DNA of 64,000 bases. Origin: SIG307 sp964609025 (GTDB lineage: Bacteria; Bacillota; Clostridia; Lachnospirales; Lachnospiraceae). Below, piece by piece: positions 50,505 through 58,959 of this stretch. Within the stretch, counting starts at the first letter, position 1. Each line of letters opens with the position of its first letter. The notes beneath the pieces are model-generated. The model saw only the letters and a list, made by a program, of their open reading frames with translations, did no database searches and was not told the origin of the DNA. Made by a program: the position numbers and the translations under genes. The stretch covers positions 1-64,000 of the forward strand of contig CAZSQM010000015.1 in NCBI GenBank assembly GCA_964609025.1, read 5' to 3'.

Positions 50505-51677
50505 ATGGGAAATGAAAAGAAAAACAGTACAGGAAGGTTTGTATTGCTTATTTTTGCGGTGATTTTCAGCGTGATTTTGGTTCCGGTGCTTTTTGCAATG
50601 ATTCCGGTGGGCGGAACGCTTACGGCATTGTCCGGTCTGACCTCCCAGGAGAGGTTAGAGGAGGTACTGGAGGAGGCAGGGCTTTCGGAGAAGCTGTATG
50701 AGGCTGTGATGGAGGAAGCCGTGAACGAAAACGACGCGGAGACGCTGAGGGCTGAGGAGTTTGAACGTATACTGCGGGACAGTTTTACCGTCGGGGAGTT
50801 TGATAAAATCATTCTGGTGTTTTTTGATTCCATGTATAACGGAACGAGGGCAGAGTTTGATTTAAGCGGTTTTGAAGAAAAGTTTGAGAAGAATTTGGAA
50901 GCCTTGTGCGAGAACGGTTTTGACGATTTATATTCTGCCTGGAGAAACGGAACGGAGTCCGTGTATTTTTCAGAGGAGTTCTGTCGGTCCTTTTGTCGGG
51001 AAATTGAGGCAGAGTTAATCGAAGAGTATCCGGATTACAATGCGGGCGATATTGCCGAGCTGGAAGAAAAATACGACGCGCATTATGGCACAGGTGCATT
51101 TTCTGCGCTTTTGGACGAAAGGACGGATTCCCTGCGGGAAGAGTGGTCTGCCGAGATTGATGAGTTGCTCGGTACGCAGATAGAGGATATGGTTGCGGAA
51201 ATGGCAGCCATGTTGGAGGATGCAGCCTTTGAGGCAGCCCGGGAGCCGGATGTGCGGGAGGTGTTCGACATCCTAAAGCAGTACAACAACTGGAGCGGAA
51301 GAATTACGACAGCGGTATACGCGGTTCTGATAGGAGTAGTGCTGTTTTTGTTGCTGTTGTATTGGTTTGAAATTCCGGGCTTTCTTGTTTGTTCCGTGCC
51401 GATTCTTTTGGGCGGTATCCTGTGTAAGTTTATCGGGTTTATAGAAGATCCGTTGCTGACCCTTTTGGATGAGCAGGTTCTTTCGGAGGCTTCGGAAGCG
51501 ATGGAGTATGCGGACGTGGTTCGTGCCGTGATGCATGGAATTATTTCACCGTTTTTACAGGGAATTTCGAAGTTCGGAACGATAGCGATTGCGTTTGGAA
51601 TACTGCTGATCGGCTGTGCGATTTTGCGCGGAGTGTTAGCAAAAAATAAGAGAGAGGCAGAGCAGTCCTCTTTGTAA
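50505..51677 (+). CDS. Membrane protein with acidic outer domain, unknown function
   Basis: The 390-residue protein has an N-terminal membrane helix at about residues 12-40 (FVLLIFAVIFSVILVPVLFA). A 220-residue strongly acidic, helical soluble region follows (for example EELYEAVMEEAVNEND-like stretches and ELEEKYDAHYGTGAF). Three more helices sit at about 265-290, 295-318 and 350-378. The acidic part probably faces outside. I do not recognise the family. GAGGGGATATTTT lies before ATG 50505. The next gene follows after 47 bases and may be cotranscribed. Confidence 0.8.
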   Translation: MGNEKKNSTGRFVLLIFAVIFSVILVPVLFAMIPVGGTLTALSGLTSQERLEEVLEEAGLSEKLYEAVMEEAVNENDAETLRAEEFERILRDSFTVGEFDKIILVFFDSMYNGTRAEFDLSGFEEKFEKNLEALCENGFDDLYSAWRNGTESVYFSEEFCRSFCREIEAELIEEYPDYNAGDIAELEEKYDAHYGTGAFSALLDERTDSLREEWSAEIDELLGTQIEDMVAEMAAMLEDAAFEAAREPDVREVFDILKQYNNWSGRITTAVYAVLIGVVLFLLLLYWFEIPGFLVCSVPILLGGILCKFIGFIEDPLLTLLDEQVLSEASEAMEYADVVRAVMHGIISPFLQGISKFGTIAIAFGILLIGCAILRGVLAKNKREAEQSSL

Positions 51678-51724
51678 AAAGAGTTGCGGTGCGGACTGTT
51701 GTTCGGAAAAGGGAGGAAAAGCAA

Positions 51725-52327
51725 ATGGAAAGAGGAACGACATATACATATCAAGGCTTTACTTTTACCTCCGAAGCGGAACTAAAGGAAGCGAAAAAGG
51801 AAGCGGAGGCGGTGTCCTATATTCGGGCGCAGGCGGACTTATCCAACGTAAAGACGGTAGTAAAGCTGTATAACCGGCTTGTGGAAAAGGGAACACTGGT
51901 AACGGTGCTGGGGGTTGCCTTTTTGCAGGAGTTAAGGTCGCGCGCGCTTGCTTCGGGCACGGTGGCGGAAAGCAGTCTGCATCCGTTGCCGGAGCCGGTA
52001 AAGTTTCCGAAGAGTCCGGAGAAAAAGGCAAATTCCAAAGAACACAAGCTGATGGAGCTTTATAAAGAGCGCTCTAAAAACCTGACAATCGCGGTTGTGG
52101 CGTTAGGCGTCGTAATTGTGCTTTTGTTTGCAATCCGTTTGTTTGGTACGGCTTCTCCGTTTACCGATTACGAACAGAAGGTGCTGGACGAGTATGCGGG
52201 CTGGAAAGAGGAATTGACGGAAAAAGAGGAAGCGCTTCATGACTGGGAGCGGGAACTGTTAGAAAAGGAGCAGACTCTGACGGAGTGGGAACAGACGCTT
52301 ACGGAACGCGAAGAAGCGTTAAAATAA
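51725..52327 (+). CDS. Single-pass membrane protein ending in a perfect heptad coiled coil
   Basis: The 200-residue protein has a soluble N-terminal region (TYTYQGFTFTSEAELKEAKK onward, about 1-75), then a proline-rich linker. One membrane helix at about 113-135 (LTIAVVALGVVIVLLFAI) follows. The last 37 residues are five exact heptads beginning with Leu: LTEKEEA, LHDWERE, LLEKEQT, LTEWEQT and LTEREEA. This should form a parallel coiled coil outside the membrane. GGGAGG precedes ATG 51725. No family is recognised. It directly precedes a two-component system, which might control it. Confidence 0.8.
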   Translation: MERGTTYTYQGFTFTSEAELKEAKKEAEAVSYIRAQADLSNVKTVVKLYNRLVEKGTLVTVLGVAFLQELRSRALASGTVAESSLHPLPEPVKFPKSPEKKANSKEHKLMELYKERSKNLTIAVVALGVVIVLLFAIRLFGTASPFTDYEQKVLDEYAGWKEELTEKEEALHDWERELLEKEQTLTEWEQTLTEREEALK

Positions 52328-52423
52328 GAAGGAAGTTCACAATTCGATACGGATTCGGACACAATATTTACATAGTCCCGTGTTAAGATAGCAACAGAGG
52401 CTATATGGCAGGAGGTAGGTTTT

Positions 52424-53095
52424 ATGGAACGCACGAAAATACTGGTTGTGGATGATGAAAGCCGTATGCGGAAGCTTGTTCACGATTTTCTTGCAAAAAA
52501 TAATTATGAAGTGATTGAGGCGGAGGACGGAGAAGCTGCGGTAGATTCGTTTTTTGAACAAAAGGACATCGCACTGATTATTTTGGACGTTATGATGCCG
52601 AAGATGGACGGCTGGCAGGTGTGCAGGGAAATCCGGCAGTATTCGGCCGTGCCGATTATCATGCTGACGGCAAAGAGCGATGAGCGGGACGAGCTGCTTG
52701 GGTTTGAACTCGGCGTGGACGAGTATATTTCCAAACCGTTCAGCCCGAAAATTCTGGTGGCAAGAGTAGAGGCAATTCTTCGCAGAGCCGGAAATGCTGC
52801 CGCAGAGGTGACGGAGATTGGGGGAATTGTGTTGGACAAGTCGGCGCATCAGGTCTTGATTGACAATGTACCGATTGAACTGAGTGTAAAGGAGTTTGAG
52901 CTCCTTGCTTATTTTATTGACAATAAGGGCGTGGCACTGTCCAGAGAACGCATTTTAAATAATGTCTGGAACTATGATTATTTCGGTGACGCCAGAACGA
53001 TTGATACCCATGTCAAGAAGCTGCGCAGTAAGATGGGAGAGAAAGGGGATTATATCAAAACCATTTGGGGAATGGGCTATAAATTCGAGGTGTAG
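52424..53095 (+). CDS. OmpR/PhoB-type response regulator
   Basis: The 223-residue regulator has a receiver domain with DDESR near residue 11, the phospho-acceptor Asp in IILDVMMPKMDG near 53, and the Lys in SKPF near 105. The winged-helix DNA-binding domain (about 130-223) has FELLAYFIDNKGVALSRERI and TIDTHVKKLRSKMG. It lies 3 bases before its sensor kinase. AGGAGG precedes the ATG. Target genes are unknown. Confidence 0.95.
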   Translation: MERTKILVVDDESRMRKLVHDFLAKNNYEVIEAEDGEAAVDSFFEQKDIALIILDVMMPKMDGWQVCREIRQYSAVPIIMLTAKSDERDELLGFELGVDEYISKPFSPKILVARVEAILRRAGNAAAEVTEIGGIVLDKSAHQVLIDNVPIELSVKEFELLAYFIDNKGVALSRERILNNVWNYDYFGDARTIDTHVKKLRSKMGEKGDYIKTIWGMGYKFEV

Positions 53096-53098
53096 CGT

Positions 53099-54721
53099 AT
53101 GAAACACGGAAAACATTCCGTAAGAGTAAAAATGATAGCGCTGACGTTTGCCGCTATTTTCGGCACGGTGGCGCTTTGTCTGGTATTGAACGAAACCTTT
53201 CTTGTAAGGTATTACGAATTGAGTAAGCAGAAGACGCTCGGCAATGTGTATGAGCAGATTAGCCGCCTGATAGCGCAGGAAGAAAAAGACTCTGCCAAAG
53301 CCGCGGAGAGTCAGGACGAAACGGAAAATCCGGAAGACGCGCAGGAGGCTGTTGCCGGAGCGGAAGGAATTTCCGAGGAGCTTCGTCTGGAACTGGATAT
53401 TTTGTGTTCCAGGTCCAATATTACGACAGTGGTTTTAAAAAACATTCTTTCCGATGAGTCGCGCCCGAAAGCAATGATAAACTATTTTTTCGGCACCGGC
53501 GGAAAGAACGACAAGGATGAGGAAGTCATCCGGGATTTGATAGGCGATTACTTTTTCCCGGGTTACGGCGAGGGCGTAAAGGAAAAGAAGCTGGAGCTGG
53601 AAACGGAGAATTACAGTATTTTTTCTTTGTATGACGCGAGAATGAAGTCCAAGTACATCGAACTGGTCGGCTCTCTGGAAAGCGGCGATATTATTCTGAT
53701 GCGTTCCAATGTGGAAAGTATGCAGGAGAGCGTAAAGGTTGCCAATAAGTTTTTGGTATACGCGGGGCTTTGCAGTGCAGTGATTATTTCCGTTATCATG
53801 TTTTTTGTGAGCCGGCGTTTCACCGACCCGATTTTACGGCTTGCGGATATTGCAAAGCATATGTCGGAGCTGGATTTTGATGTAAAGTACAGAGTACGGA
53901 GTCAGGATGAAATCGGAGAACTGGGCGACAGCATCAATGTGCTTGCGAAAAAACTGGAACAGACGATTTCGGAATTGAAGAGCGCCAACAACGAGCTGCA
54001 AATGGATATTGAGCGGAAAACGCAGGCGGACGAGGTGCGGAAGGAGTTTTTGTCGAATGTAACCCATGAATTAAAAACGCCGATTGCCTTGATTCAGGGC
54101 TATGCGGAGGGACTTAAGGACAACATCAGCGAGAGCGCCGAGGACAGGGAATTTTACTGTGACGTTATTATTGACGAGGCAGGAAAAATGAATACTATGG
54201 TAAAGAAACTGCTCACGTTAAATCATCTGGAATTCGGTACGACGCCGGTGGAATTTGGCCGGTTTAATCTCACGGAGGTAGTGCACGCGGTCTTAAATTC
54301 TACGGAGATTCTTGCAAGGCAGAAGGGGGTTACCGTTCATTTTGAACAGACCGAGCCGGTGTATGTCTGGGCGGATGAGTATATGATAGAAGAAGTGCTG
54401 ACAAATTACATCAGCAACGCCTTTCATCATGTGTCGGGAGCAAATATTATCGAGGTAAAAATGATTCCGCAGGGAAGCCGTGTCCGGGTAGCGGTGTTTA
54501 ATACCGGGAATCCGATTCCCGAGGAGGAGTTGGAGAAAATCTGGATTAAGTTTTATAAGGTGGATAAGGCAAGAACCAGAGAGTACGGCGGAAACGGCAT
54601 CGGACTTTCTATTGTAAAGGCAATTATGGAGGCGCATAATCAGGCGTACGGTGTGAAAAACCATTCTTCCGGTGTGGAATTTTGGTTTGAACTGGATAAT
54701 ACGGCCGAAATGCAAAATTAA
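53099..54721 (+). CDS. Sensor histidine kinase with HAMP domain
   Basis: The 540-residue kinase has TM1 at about residues 12-35, an extracellular acidic sensor to about 215, and TM2 at about 218-240. HAMP is at 241-295, HisKA with the phospho-accepting His in NVTHELKTPIALIQGY near 323, and an ATPase domain. N box is EVLTNYISNAFHH near 430, G1 is FNTGNPIP, and G2 is YGGNGIGLSIVKAI near 500. It pairs with the preceding response regulator. Signal unknown; the acidic sensor suggests cationic or envelope cues (speculative). Confidence 0.95.
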   Translation: MKHGKHSVRVKMIALTFAAIFGTVALCLVLNETFLVRYYELSKQKTLGNVYEQISRLIAQEEKDSAKAAESQDETENPEDAQEAVAGAEGISEELRLELDILCSRSNITTVVLKNILSDESRPKAMINYFFGTGGKNDKDEEVIRDLIGDYFFPGYGEGVKEKKLELETENYSIFSLYDARMKSKYIELVGSLESGDIILMRSNVESMQESVKVANKFLVYAGLCSAVIISVIMFFVSRRFTDPILRLADIAKHMSELDFDVKYRVRSQDEIGELGDSINVLAKKLEQTISELKSANNELQMDIERKTQADEVRKEFLSNVTHELKTPIALIQGYAEGLKDNISESAEDREFYCDVIIDEAGKMNTMVKKLLTLNHLEFGTTPVEFGRFNLTEVVHAVLNSTEILARQKGVTVHFEQTEPVYVWADEYMIEEVLTNYISNAFHHVSGANIIEVKMIPQGSRVRVAVFNTGNPIPEEELEKIWIKFYKVDKARTREYGGNGIGLSIVKAIMEAHNQAYGVKNHSSGVEFWFELDNTAEMQN

Positions 54722-54733
54722 TTCATTTTGCTA

Positions 54734-54762
54734 TTGCTTTTTGAAAAAAAGCATGTTATAAT
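54734..54762 (+). promoter_or_regulatory. Promoter of rpmE (TTGCTT-N17-TATAAT)
   Basis: TTGCTT at 54734-54739 and TATAAT at 54757-54762 are 17 bp apart. Confidence 0.75.
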
Positions 54763-54803
54763 AAGAAAGCTGTTTTAAGTTATGTGATAAAGAGGTGAAA
54801 GAC

Positions 54804-55010
54804 ATGAAAGAAGCAATCCAGCCGAAATACTATCAGGCAAAGGTAACCTGCAACTGTGGGAATGAGTTCGTAACGGGTTCTACGAAAGAGGAAATCCATG
54901 TAGAAGTTTGTTCCAAGTGCCATTCTTTCTATACTGGCCAGCAGAAGGCAGTTGCTGCACGCGGTGCTATTGACAAGTTCAACCGTAGATATGGTTTAAG
55001 CCAGAACTAA
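54804..55010 (+). CDS. rpmE: 50S ribosomal protein L31
   Basis: The 68-residue protein has the zinc-binding (C+) form of L31: CNCG near residue 14 and VCSKCHSFYTGQQK near 35-48. It starts MKEAIQPKYYQAKVTCNCG. AGAGGTG lies before ATG 54804; an earlier GTG three codons upstream overlaps that site and is rejected. It heads the rpmE-DUF1385-prmC-prfA order but has its own promoter and terminator. Confidence 0.97.
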   Translation: MKEAIQPKYYQAKVTCNCGNEFVTGSTKEEIHVEVCSKCHSFYTGQQKAVAARGAIDKFNRRYGLSQN

Positions 55011-55033
55011 ACAAAACATAAAAGAATGAAAAT

Positions 55034-55068
55034 CAGGTTGAGGTTGTGAAAATCTCAACCTATTTTTT
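55034..55068 (+). terminator. Terminator of rpmE
   Basis: AGGTTGAG pairs with CTCAACCT, followed by ATTTTTT. The next bases begin the cloverleaf-like element. Confidence 0.85.
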
Positions 55069-55269
55069 CCGTGTAGGCAAAGTGAGCCACCTTCGTTCCG
55101 GCGCAAGCTTGCTTGCGGCCGGAACGAAGGTGGCGAACGCGCCCGCGACCGAGTGACGAAGTCACGAGACGCGGGTAAGCGCGGAGCGCGAGCCTACACG
55201 GAGTTCGAAAGCAATAATGCAAGATATGAGAAGCGGTGCGGGCAAGCGCAGAGTGCGAGCCTACACGGA
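55069..55269. repeat. Cloverleaf-like structured element with partial tandem copy
   Basis: Outer inverted repeat CCGTGTAGGC (55069-55078) / GCCTACACGG (55192-55201) encloses three hairpins. The first is a 17-bp stem at 55086-55134 whose loop adds GCAAGC / GCTTGC. The second is CCCGCG / CGCGGG with inner GTGAC / GTCAC at 55142-55175. The third is GCGC / GCGC at 55179-55189. The last 32 bases recur at 55238-55269 with three changes. The region codes for no plausible protein. Confidence 0.75.
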
Positions 55270-55307
55270 AGCAGTGGGAAGGACACAGCACGGAGAAGGA
55301 GGAACAC

Positions 55308-56777
55308 ATGAAGTCATCAGGTATCGGGGGACAGGCCGTATTAGAGGGTGTCATGATGAAAAACAAGAACCGTTATGCGGTAGCTGTCCGAAAGCCGGAC
55401 GGCGAGATTGCGGTAGACAAGGGAGAGTGCAGCAGTGTCATTGAGCGGCATAAGATTCTCGGCATACCGATAGTGCGCGGTGTAGTCAGCTTTGTGGAAT
55501 CTTTGGTACTGGGGATGAAAATGCTCACTTCTTCGGCTGCTTATTTTGACGGTGAAGAGGAACAGCCGGGGAAGTTTGAACTCTGGCTTCAGAAAAAGTT
55601 CGGTCAAAAAGCGGATAAAATCATTATGGGTTGTACCGTTTTTTGTTCTATTGTGTTGGCGATTGCCATATTTATGCTGCTTCCGCTCGCAGTCGTGAGC
55701 TTTATTGATGAGGAGGTACTCTCTTATGAATGGAAGACTTTGTTGGAGGGACTGCTTCGTGTTGCTATTTTCTTGGGCTATATCGTGCTGATTTCACATT
55801 TAAAGGATATTCGCCGGGTGTTTATGTATCACGGTGCGGAACACAAGACCATAAACTGTATCGAGCAGGGGATGGCACCGACCGTGGAAAATGTCAGAAA
55901 GTGTTCCAGACAGCATAAGCGCTGCGGTACGAGCTTTTTGCTGTTTGTCATGCTAATCAGCGTATTGTTTTTCCTGCTGGTTCGGGTGGAAACAATATGG
56001 CTTCGTTTTGTGGTGCGTATTTTGTTTGTGCCGGTGATTGCAGGCATTTCTTATGAGTTTATCCGGCTGGCCGGTTCCAGTGACTCCAGGATTGTAAATG
56101 TATTAAGTAAGCCGGGGCTCTGGCTGCAGGGCCTGACCACCAGAGAGCCGGACGATGATATGATTCGTGTTGCGGTAGCTTCCGTGGAGGCTGTTTTTGA
56201 CTGGCAGGCGTATCTGGAAGAGAATTTTTCAAAGAAAAACCGGAAGAAGAACGGCAACGTCAGAAAGTCCGCGGCGGGAAAAGAAAAGACCGGGGCGGCA
56301 AAGCCGGAAAAGTCTGTGGCAGAGGAAAAAATCGCAGAGGAAGCACCGAAGAAGGCGGTAACGGCGGAAAAAGCCGTTGCACAGGATAAGCTTCCGAAGG
56401 TTGCGGCAGAGGAGAATGCTGCGGCGGAAGGAAATCGGGAAAAGGCGGTACAGGAACATGAACCGGGAAAGGAAGCGGAGGAGGTTGCCTCCAAGTTTGA
56501 CTGGAGTTTTCCGAGTGCAAAGAAGTCCGAAGCGGAGGAAGTTGTAGAGGAGAAAGCGGCAGAAAACAGAAGCCGTCTTGCGGCAAAGGTATCTGCGGCG
56601 GATAAGGCGGAAGGCGAGAGCAAGGCCGCCCTTAGCGAAACCGCGGCAGCGATGAGCCGGTATGCGGAGGACGAAGAGGAAGAAGACGAGATATTAAAAG
56701 CATTGGATAAATATTTTGTGTTTGAGGGGGAAAAGACAGTGCTGGAACGTTCGGGAGAGGACGGGCACCAGCGGTAA
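55308..56777 (+). CDS. DUF1385 (YqhQ-like) membrane protein with Ala/Glu/Lys-rich tail
   Basis: The 489-residue protein starts SGIGGQAVLEGVMMKNKNRY, the DUF1385 signature. It has membrane segments at about residues 105-130, 145-165, 205-225 and 230-250, with YHGAEHKTINCIEQGM near 180. The conserved domain ends near residue 310. About 180 further residues are low-complexity (AEEKIAEEAPKKAVTAEKAV-like), unlike the usual 300-residue YqhQ. GAAGGAGG precedes ATG 55308. It is part of the conserved rpmE-DUF1385-prmC-prfA order; function unknown. Confidence 0.9.
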   Translation: MKSSGIGGQAVLEGVMMKNKNRYAVAVRKPDGEIAVDKGECSSVIERHKILGIPIVRGVVSFVESLVLGMKMLTSSAAYFDGEEEQPGKFELWLQKKFGQKADKIIMGCTVFCSIVLAIAIFMLLPLAVVSFIDEEVLSYEWKTLLEGLLRVAIFLGYIVLISHLKDIRRVFMYHGAEHKTINCIEQGMAPTVENVRKCSRQHKRCGTSFLLFVMLISVLFFLLVRVETIWLRFVVRILFVPVIAGISYEFIRLAGSSDSRIVNVLSKPGLWLQGLTTREPDDDMIRVAVASVEAVFDWQAYLEENFSKKNRKKNGNVRKSAAGKEKTGAAKPEKSVAEEKIAEEAPKKAVTAEKAVAQDKLPKVAAEENAAAEGNREKAVQEHEPGKEAEEVASKFDWSFPSAKKSEAEEVVEEKAAENRSRLAAKVSAADKAEGESKAALSETAAAMSRYAEDEEEEDEILKALDKYFVFEGEKTVLERSGEDGHQR

Positions 56778-56789
56778 AGGCGGGAAAGT

Positions 56790-57620
56790 ATGACATATTC
56801 CGAGTTGGTAAGTGCCGGGACTTTACGGTTGGAAACAGCGGGGTTTGAGGAAGCACGCACGGACGTAAGACAGTTGCTTTTGTATGCGGGAGGTATGGAT
56901 TTGACGACGTTGCTCTGCGACGGAGCCAAGGAAGCGCCAAGGGAGCAGGAACAGCGTTTTTGGGAACTGCTTGCACAGCGCCTCCGGCATGTGCCGGTGC
57001 AATATATTATCGGAGAGCAGGAATTCTGCGGATTGAAATTCCGGGTAAGACCGGGAGTTTTGATTCCGCGTCCGGAAACGGAGCTTTTGGCAGAAGAGGT
57101 ATTTCGAAACTGCGAGGGAAAGCGGGTACTTGATTTGTGTACCGGTTCCGGTTGTATTGCGGTTGCCGTGTCAAAGTTAGGACGCCCTGCATTTACGGCG
57201 GCGGCAGATTATTCGGAAACGGCGCTGCGGACCGCAAAGGAGAATGCAGCGTTTCATGGCGCGGAGATTACATTTTTTCAGGGAGATTTGTTTGAAACGG
57301 TTACGGGAACCTATGATATGATTGTTTCCAATCCGCCTTATATCAAAACCGATGTGATTGACGGTCTGATGCCCGAGGTAAGAGATTATGAACCGCATTT
57401 GGCGTTGGACGGCAGGGAAGACGGACTTTACTTTTACCGGAGAATCTGCAAAGAAGCAAAGGGGTTTTTGCGGCAGGGCGGCAGGCTGCTGTTTGAAATC
57501 GGCTGCGACCAGGGAAAAACGGTGCCGGAGCTGTTGGACGGTTCCGGATACCGGGACATTGAAGTGAGAAAGGATTATGCGGGACTGGACCGGATGGTGT
57601 TTGCGGTGTGGGCTGGCTAG
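56790..57620 (+). CDS. prmC: Release factor glutamine methyltransferase
   Basis: The 276-residue SAM-dependent enzyme methylates the Gln of the GGQ motif in release factors RF1 and RF2. The helical N-terminal domain covers about 1-75, QEFCGLKFRVRPGVLIPRPE is near 74, the SAM loop VLDLCTGSGCIAVAV near 113, and catalytic NPPY in IVSNPPYIKTD near 182. Its substrate gene prfA follows after 22 bases. Confidence 0.96.
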   Translation: MTYSELVSAGTLRLETAGFEEARTDVRQLLLYAGGMDLTTLLCDGAKEAPREQEQRFWELLAQRLRHVPVQYIIGEQEFCGLKFRVRPGVLIPRPETELLAEEVFRNCEGKRVLDLCTGSGCIAVAVSKLGRPAFTAAADYSETALRTAKENAAFHGAEITFFQGDLFETVTGTYDMIVSNPPYIKTDVIDGLMPEVRDYEPHLALDGREDGLYFYRRICKEAKGFLRQGGRLLFEIGCDQGKTVPELLDGSGYRDIEVRKDYAGLDRMVFAVWAG

Positions 57621-57642
57621 AGAAAGATAAGGAGAATGGACG

Positions 57643-58713
57643 ATGTTTGATAAATTAGAGGACCTGTTACAGCGTTACGAGGAACTTCAGAATGAGCTAA
57701 ACGACCCGGGCGTGGTAAACGATCAGGCGAGATTCCGTAAGCTGATGAAAGAGCAGAACGATTTGGCGGATATTGTTGCGGAGTATAAGCGCTATAAGCA
57801 GACGAAGCAGGATATTGAGGACAGTCTTGCCATGCTGGATGAGGAAAGCGACGAGGAACTGCGGGAACTGGCGAAGGAGGAGCTTTCCGAGGCAAAGGAG
57901 CGCCTTGCTTCCTGTGAACAGAATTTAAAGCTTCTGCTGCTTCCGAAGGATCCGAACGACGAGAAGAACGTAATTGTGGAAATCCGTGCGGGTGCCGGCG
58001 GCGACGAGGCGGCTTTGTTTGCGGCGGAGCTTTACCGGATGTATGCGAAGTATGCGGAAACCTTCCGCTGGAAGATTGATTTGATGAATGTGAATGAAAA
58101 CGGAATCGGCGGCTTTAAGGAAGCGGTATTTATGGTAAACGGCGCAGGCGCGTATTCCAAATTAAAGTACGAGAGCGGCGTACACCGCGTGCAGCGCGTA
58201 CCGGTAACGGAATCGGGCGGGCGCATTCACACCTCCACGGCAACGGTTGCCATTATGCCGGAGGCAGAGGATGTGGACGTGGAACTGAATATGAACGACT
58301 GTAAATTCGATGTATTCCGTGCTTCGGGAAACGGTGGCCAGTGCGTTAATACGACCGACTCTGCGGTACGTCTGACCCATATCCCGACCGGTATTGTTAT
58401 TTCCTGTCAGGATGAAAAGTCGCAGCTAAAGAACCGCGACAAGGCGTTAAAGGTGCTTCGGGCAAAGCTCTATGAACTGGAGCTGGAAAAGGCGCACGAC
58501 GCCGAGGCGGAGGCAAGAAGAAGTCAGGTTGGTACGGGGGATCGCTCCGAGAAAATCCGCACCTACAATTTCCCGGACGGACGTGTGACCGACCACCGCA
58601 TTAAGCTGACGACTCACCGCCTGAATGAAATATTAAACGGTGATTTAACCGAGGTGGTAGACGCCCTGACCGCAGCGGACCAGGCAGCGAAGCTGGCAAA
58701 AATGGCGGAATAG
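57643..58713 (+). CDS. prfA: Peptide chain release factor 1
   Basis: The 356-residue factor recognises UAA and UAG and triggers peptide release. The GGQ catalytic loop is in RASGNGGQCVNTTDSAV near residue 230. IVEIRAGAGGDEAALFAAEL is near 108. The codon-recognition domain lies at about 180-220, with PVTESGGRIHTST rather than the usual PAT in the tripeptide anticodon region, typical variation in Firmicutes. It is methylated by PrmC encoded upstream. A terminator follows. Confidence 0.96.
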   Translation: MFDKLEDLLQRYEELQNELNDPGVVNDQARFRKLMKEQNDLADIVAEYKRYKQTKQDIEDSLAMLDEESDEELRELAKEELSEAKERLASCEQNLKLLLLPKDPNDEKNVIVEIRAGAGGDEAALFAAELYRMYAKYAETFRWKIDLMNVNENGIGGFKEAVFMVNGAGAYSKLKYESGVHRVQRVPVTESGGRIHTSTATVAIMPEAEDVDVELNMNDCKFDVFRASGNGGQCVNTTDSAVRLTHIPTGIVISCQDEKSQLKNRDKALKVLRAKLYELELEKAHDAEAEARRSQVGTGDRSEKIRTYNFPDGRVTDHRIKLTTHRLNEILNGDLTEVVDALTAADQAAKLAKMAE

Positions 58714-58743
58714 AATAGCATGGTTTGAAGCGTAAGAAAGAAA

Positions 58744-58789
58744 AGAGAATGCCGACGCAACTTGATTTGCGGCAGGGGTTCTCTTTTTT
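58744..58789 (+). terminator. Terminator after prfA (CGCAA/TTGCG-type stem)
   Basis: AGAGAATGCCGACGCAA pairs imperfectly with TTGCGGCAGGGGTTCTCT, followed by TTTTTT. It directly abuts repeat copy 4. Confidence 0.75.
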
Positions 58790-58880
58790 GCTTGATAGGA
58801 TTCAGGTGTCAAAAGGTTGTTTTCAATTACGGAACTTTGTATAGGAGAAAGAGTCCTCTCTCCGGTTTCGGATATAAGTT
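58790..58880 (+). repeat. Dispersed palindromic repeat family, copy 4 (half element)
   Basis: GCTTGATAGGATTCAGGTGT onward through GGAACTTTGTATAGG, AAAGAGTCCTCTCT and GGTTTCGGATATAAG matches one arm of copy 2 in the same orientation as copy 1. The opposite arm is missing. Confidence 0.85.
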
Positions 58881-58895
58881 TTTTTGTGGCGTTAA

Positions 58896-58924
58896 TTGAT
58901 AAAACCGGGATTTTATGATAGACT
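58896..58924 (+). promoter_or_regulatory. Promoter of the patatin gene (TTGATA-N17-TAGACT)
   Basis: TTGATA at 58896-58901 and TAGACT at 58919-58924 are 17 bp apart, just after the repeat half element. Confidence 0.6.
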
Positions 58925-58959
58925 AAACTGGAGAAATGCGGAACGGAAGGAGCAGGGGA

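Noticed and set aside
3727..58880. CRISPR array interpretation of the dispersed repeats
   Set aside because: Copies are tens of kilobases apart, palindromic and of unequal length, with no spacers and no cas genes.
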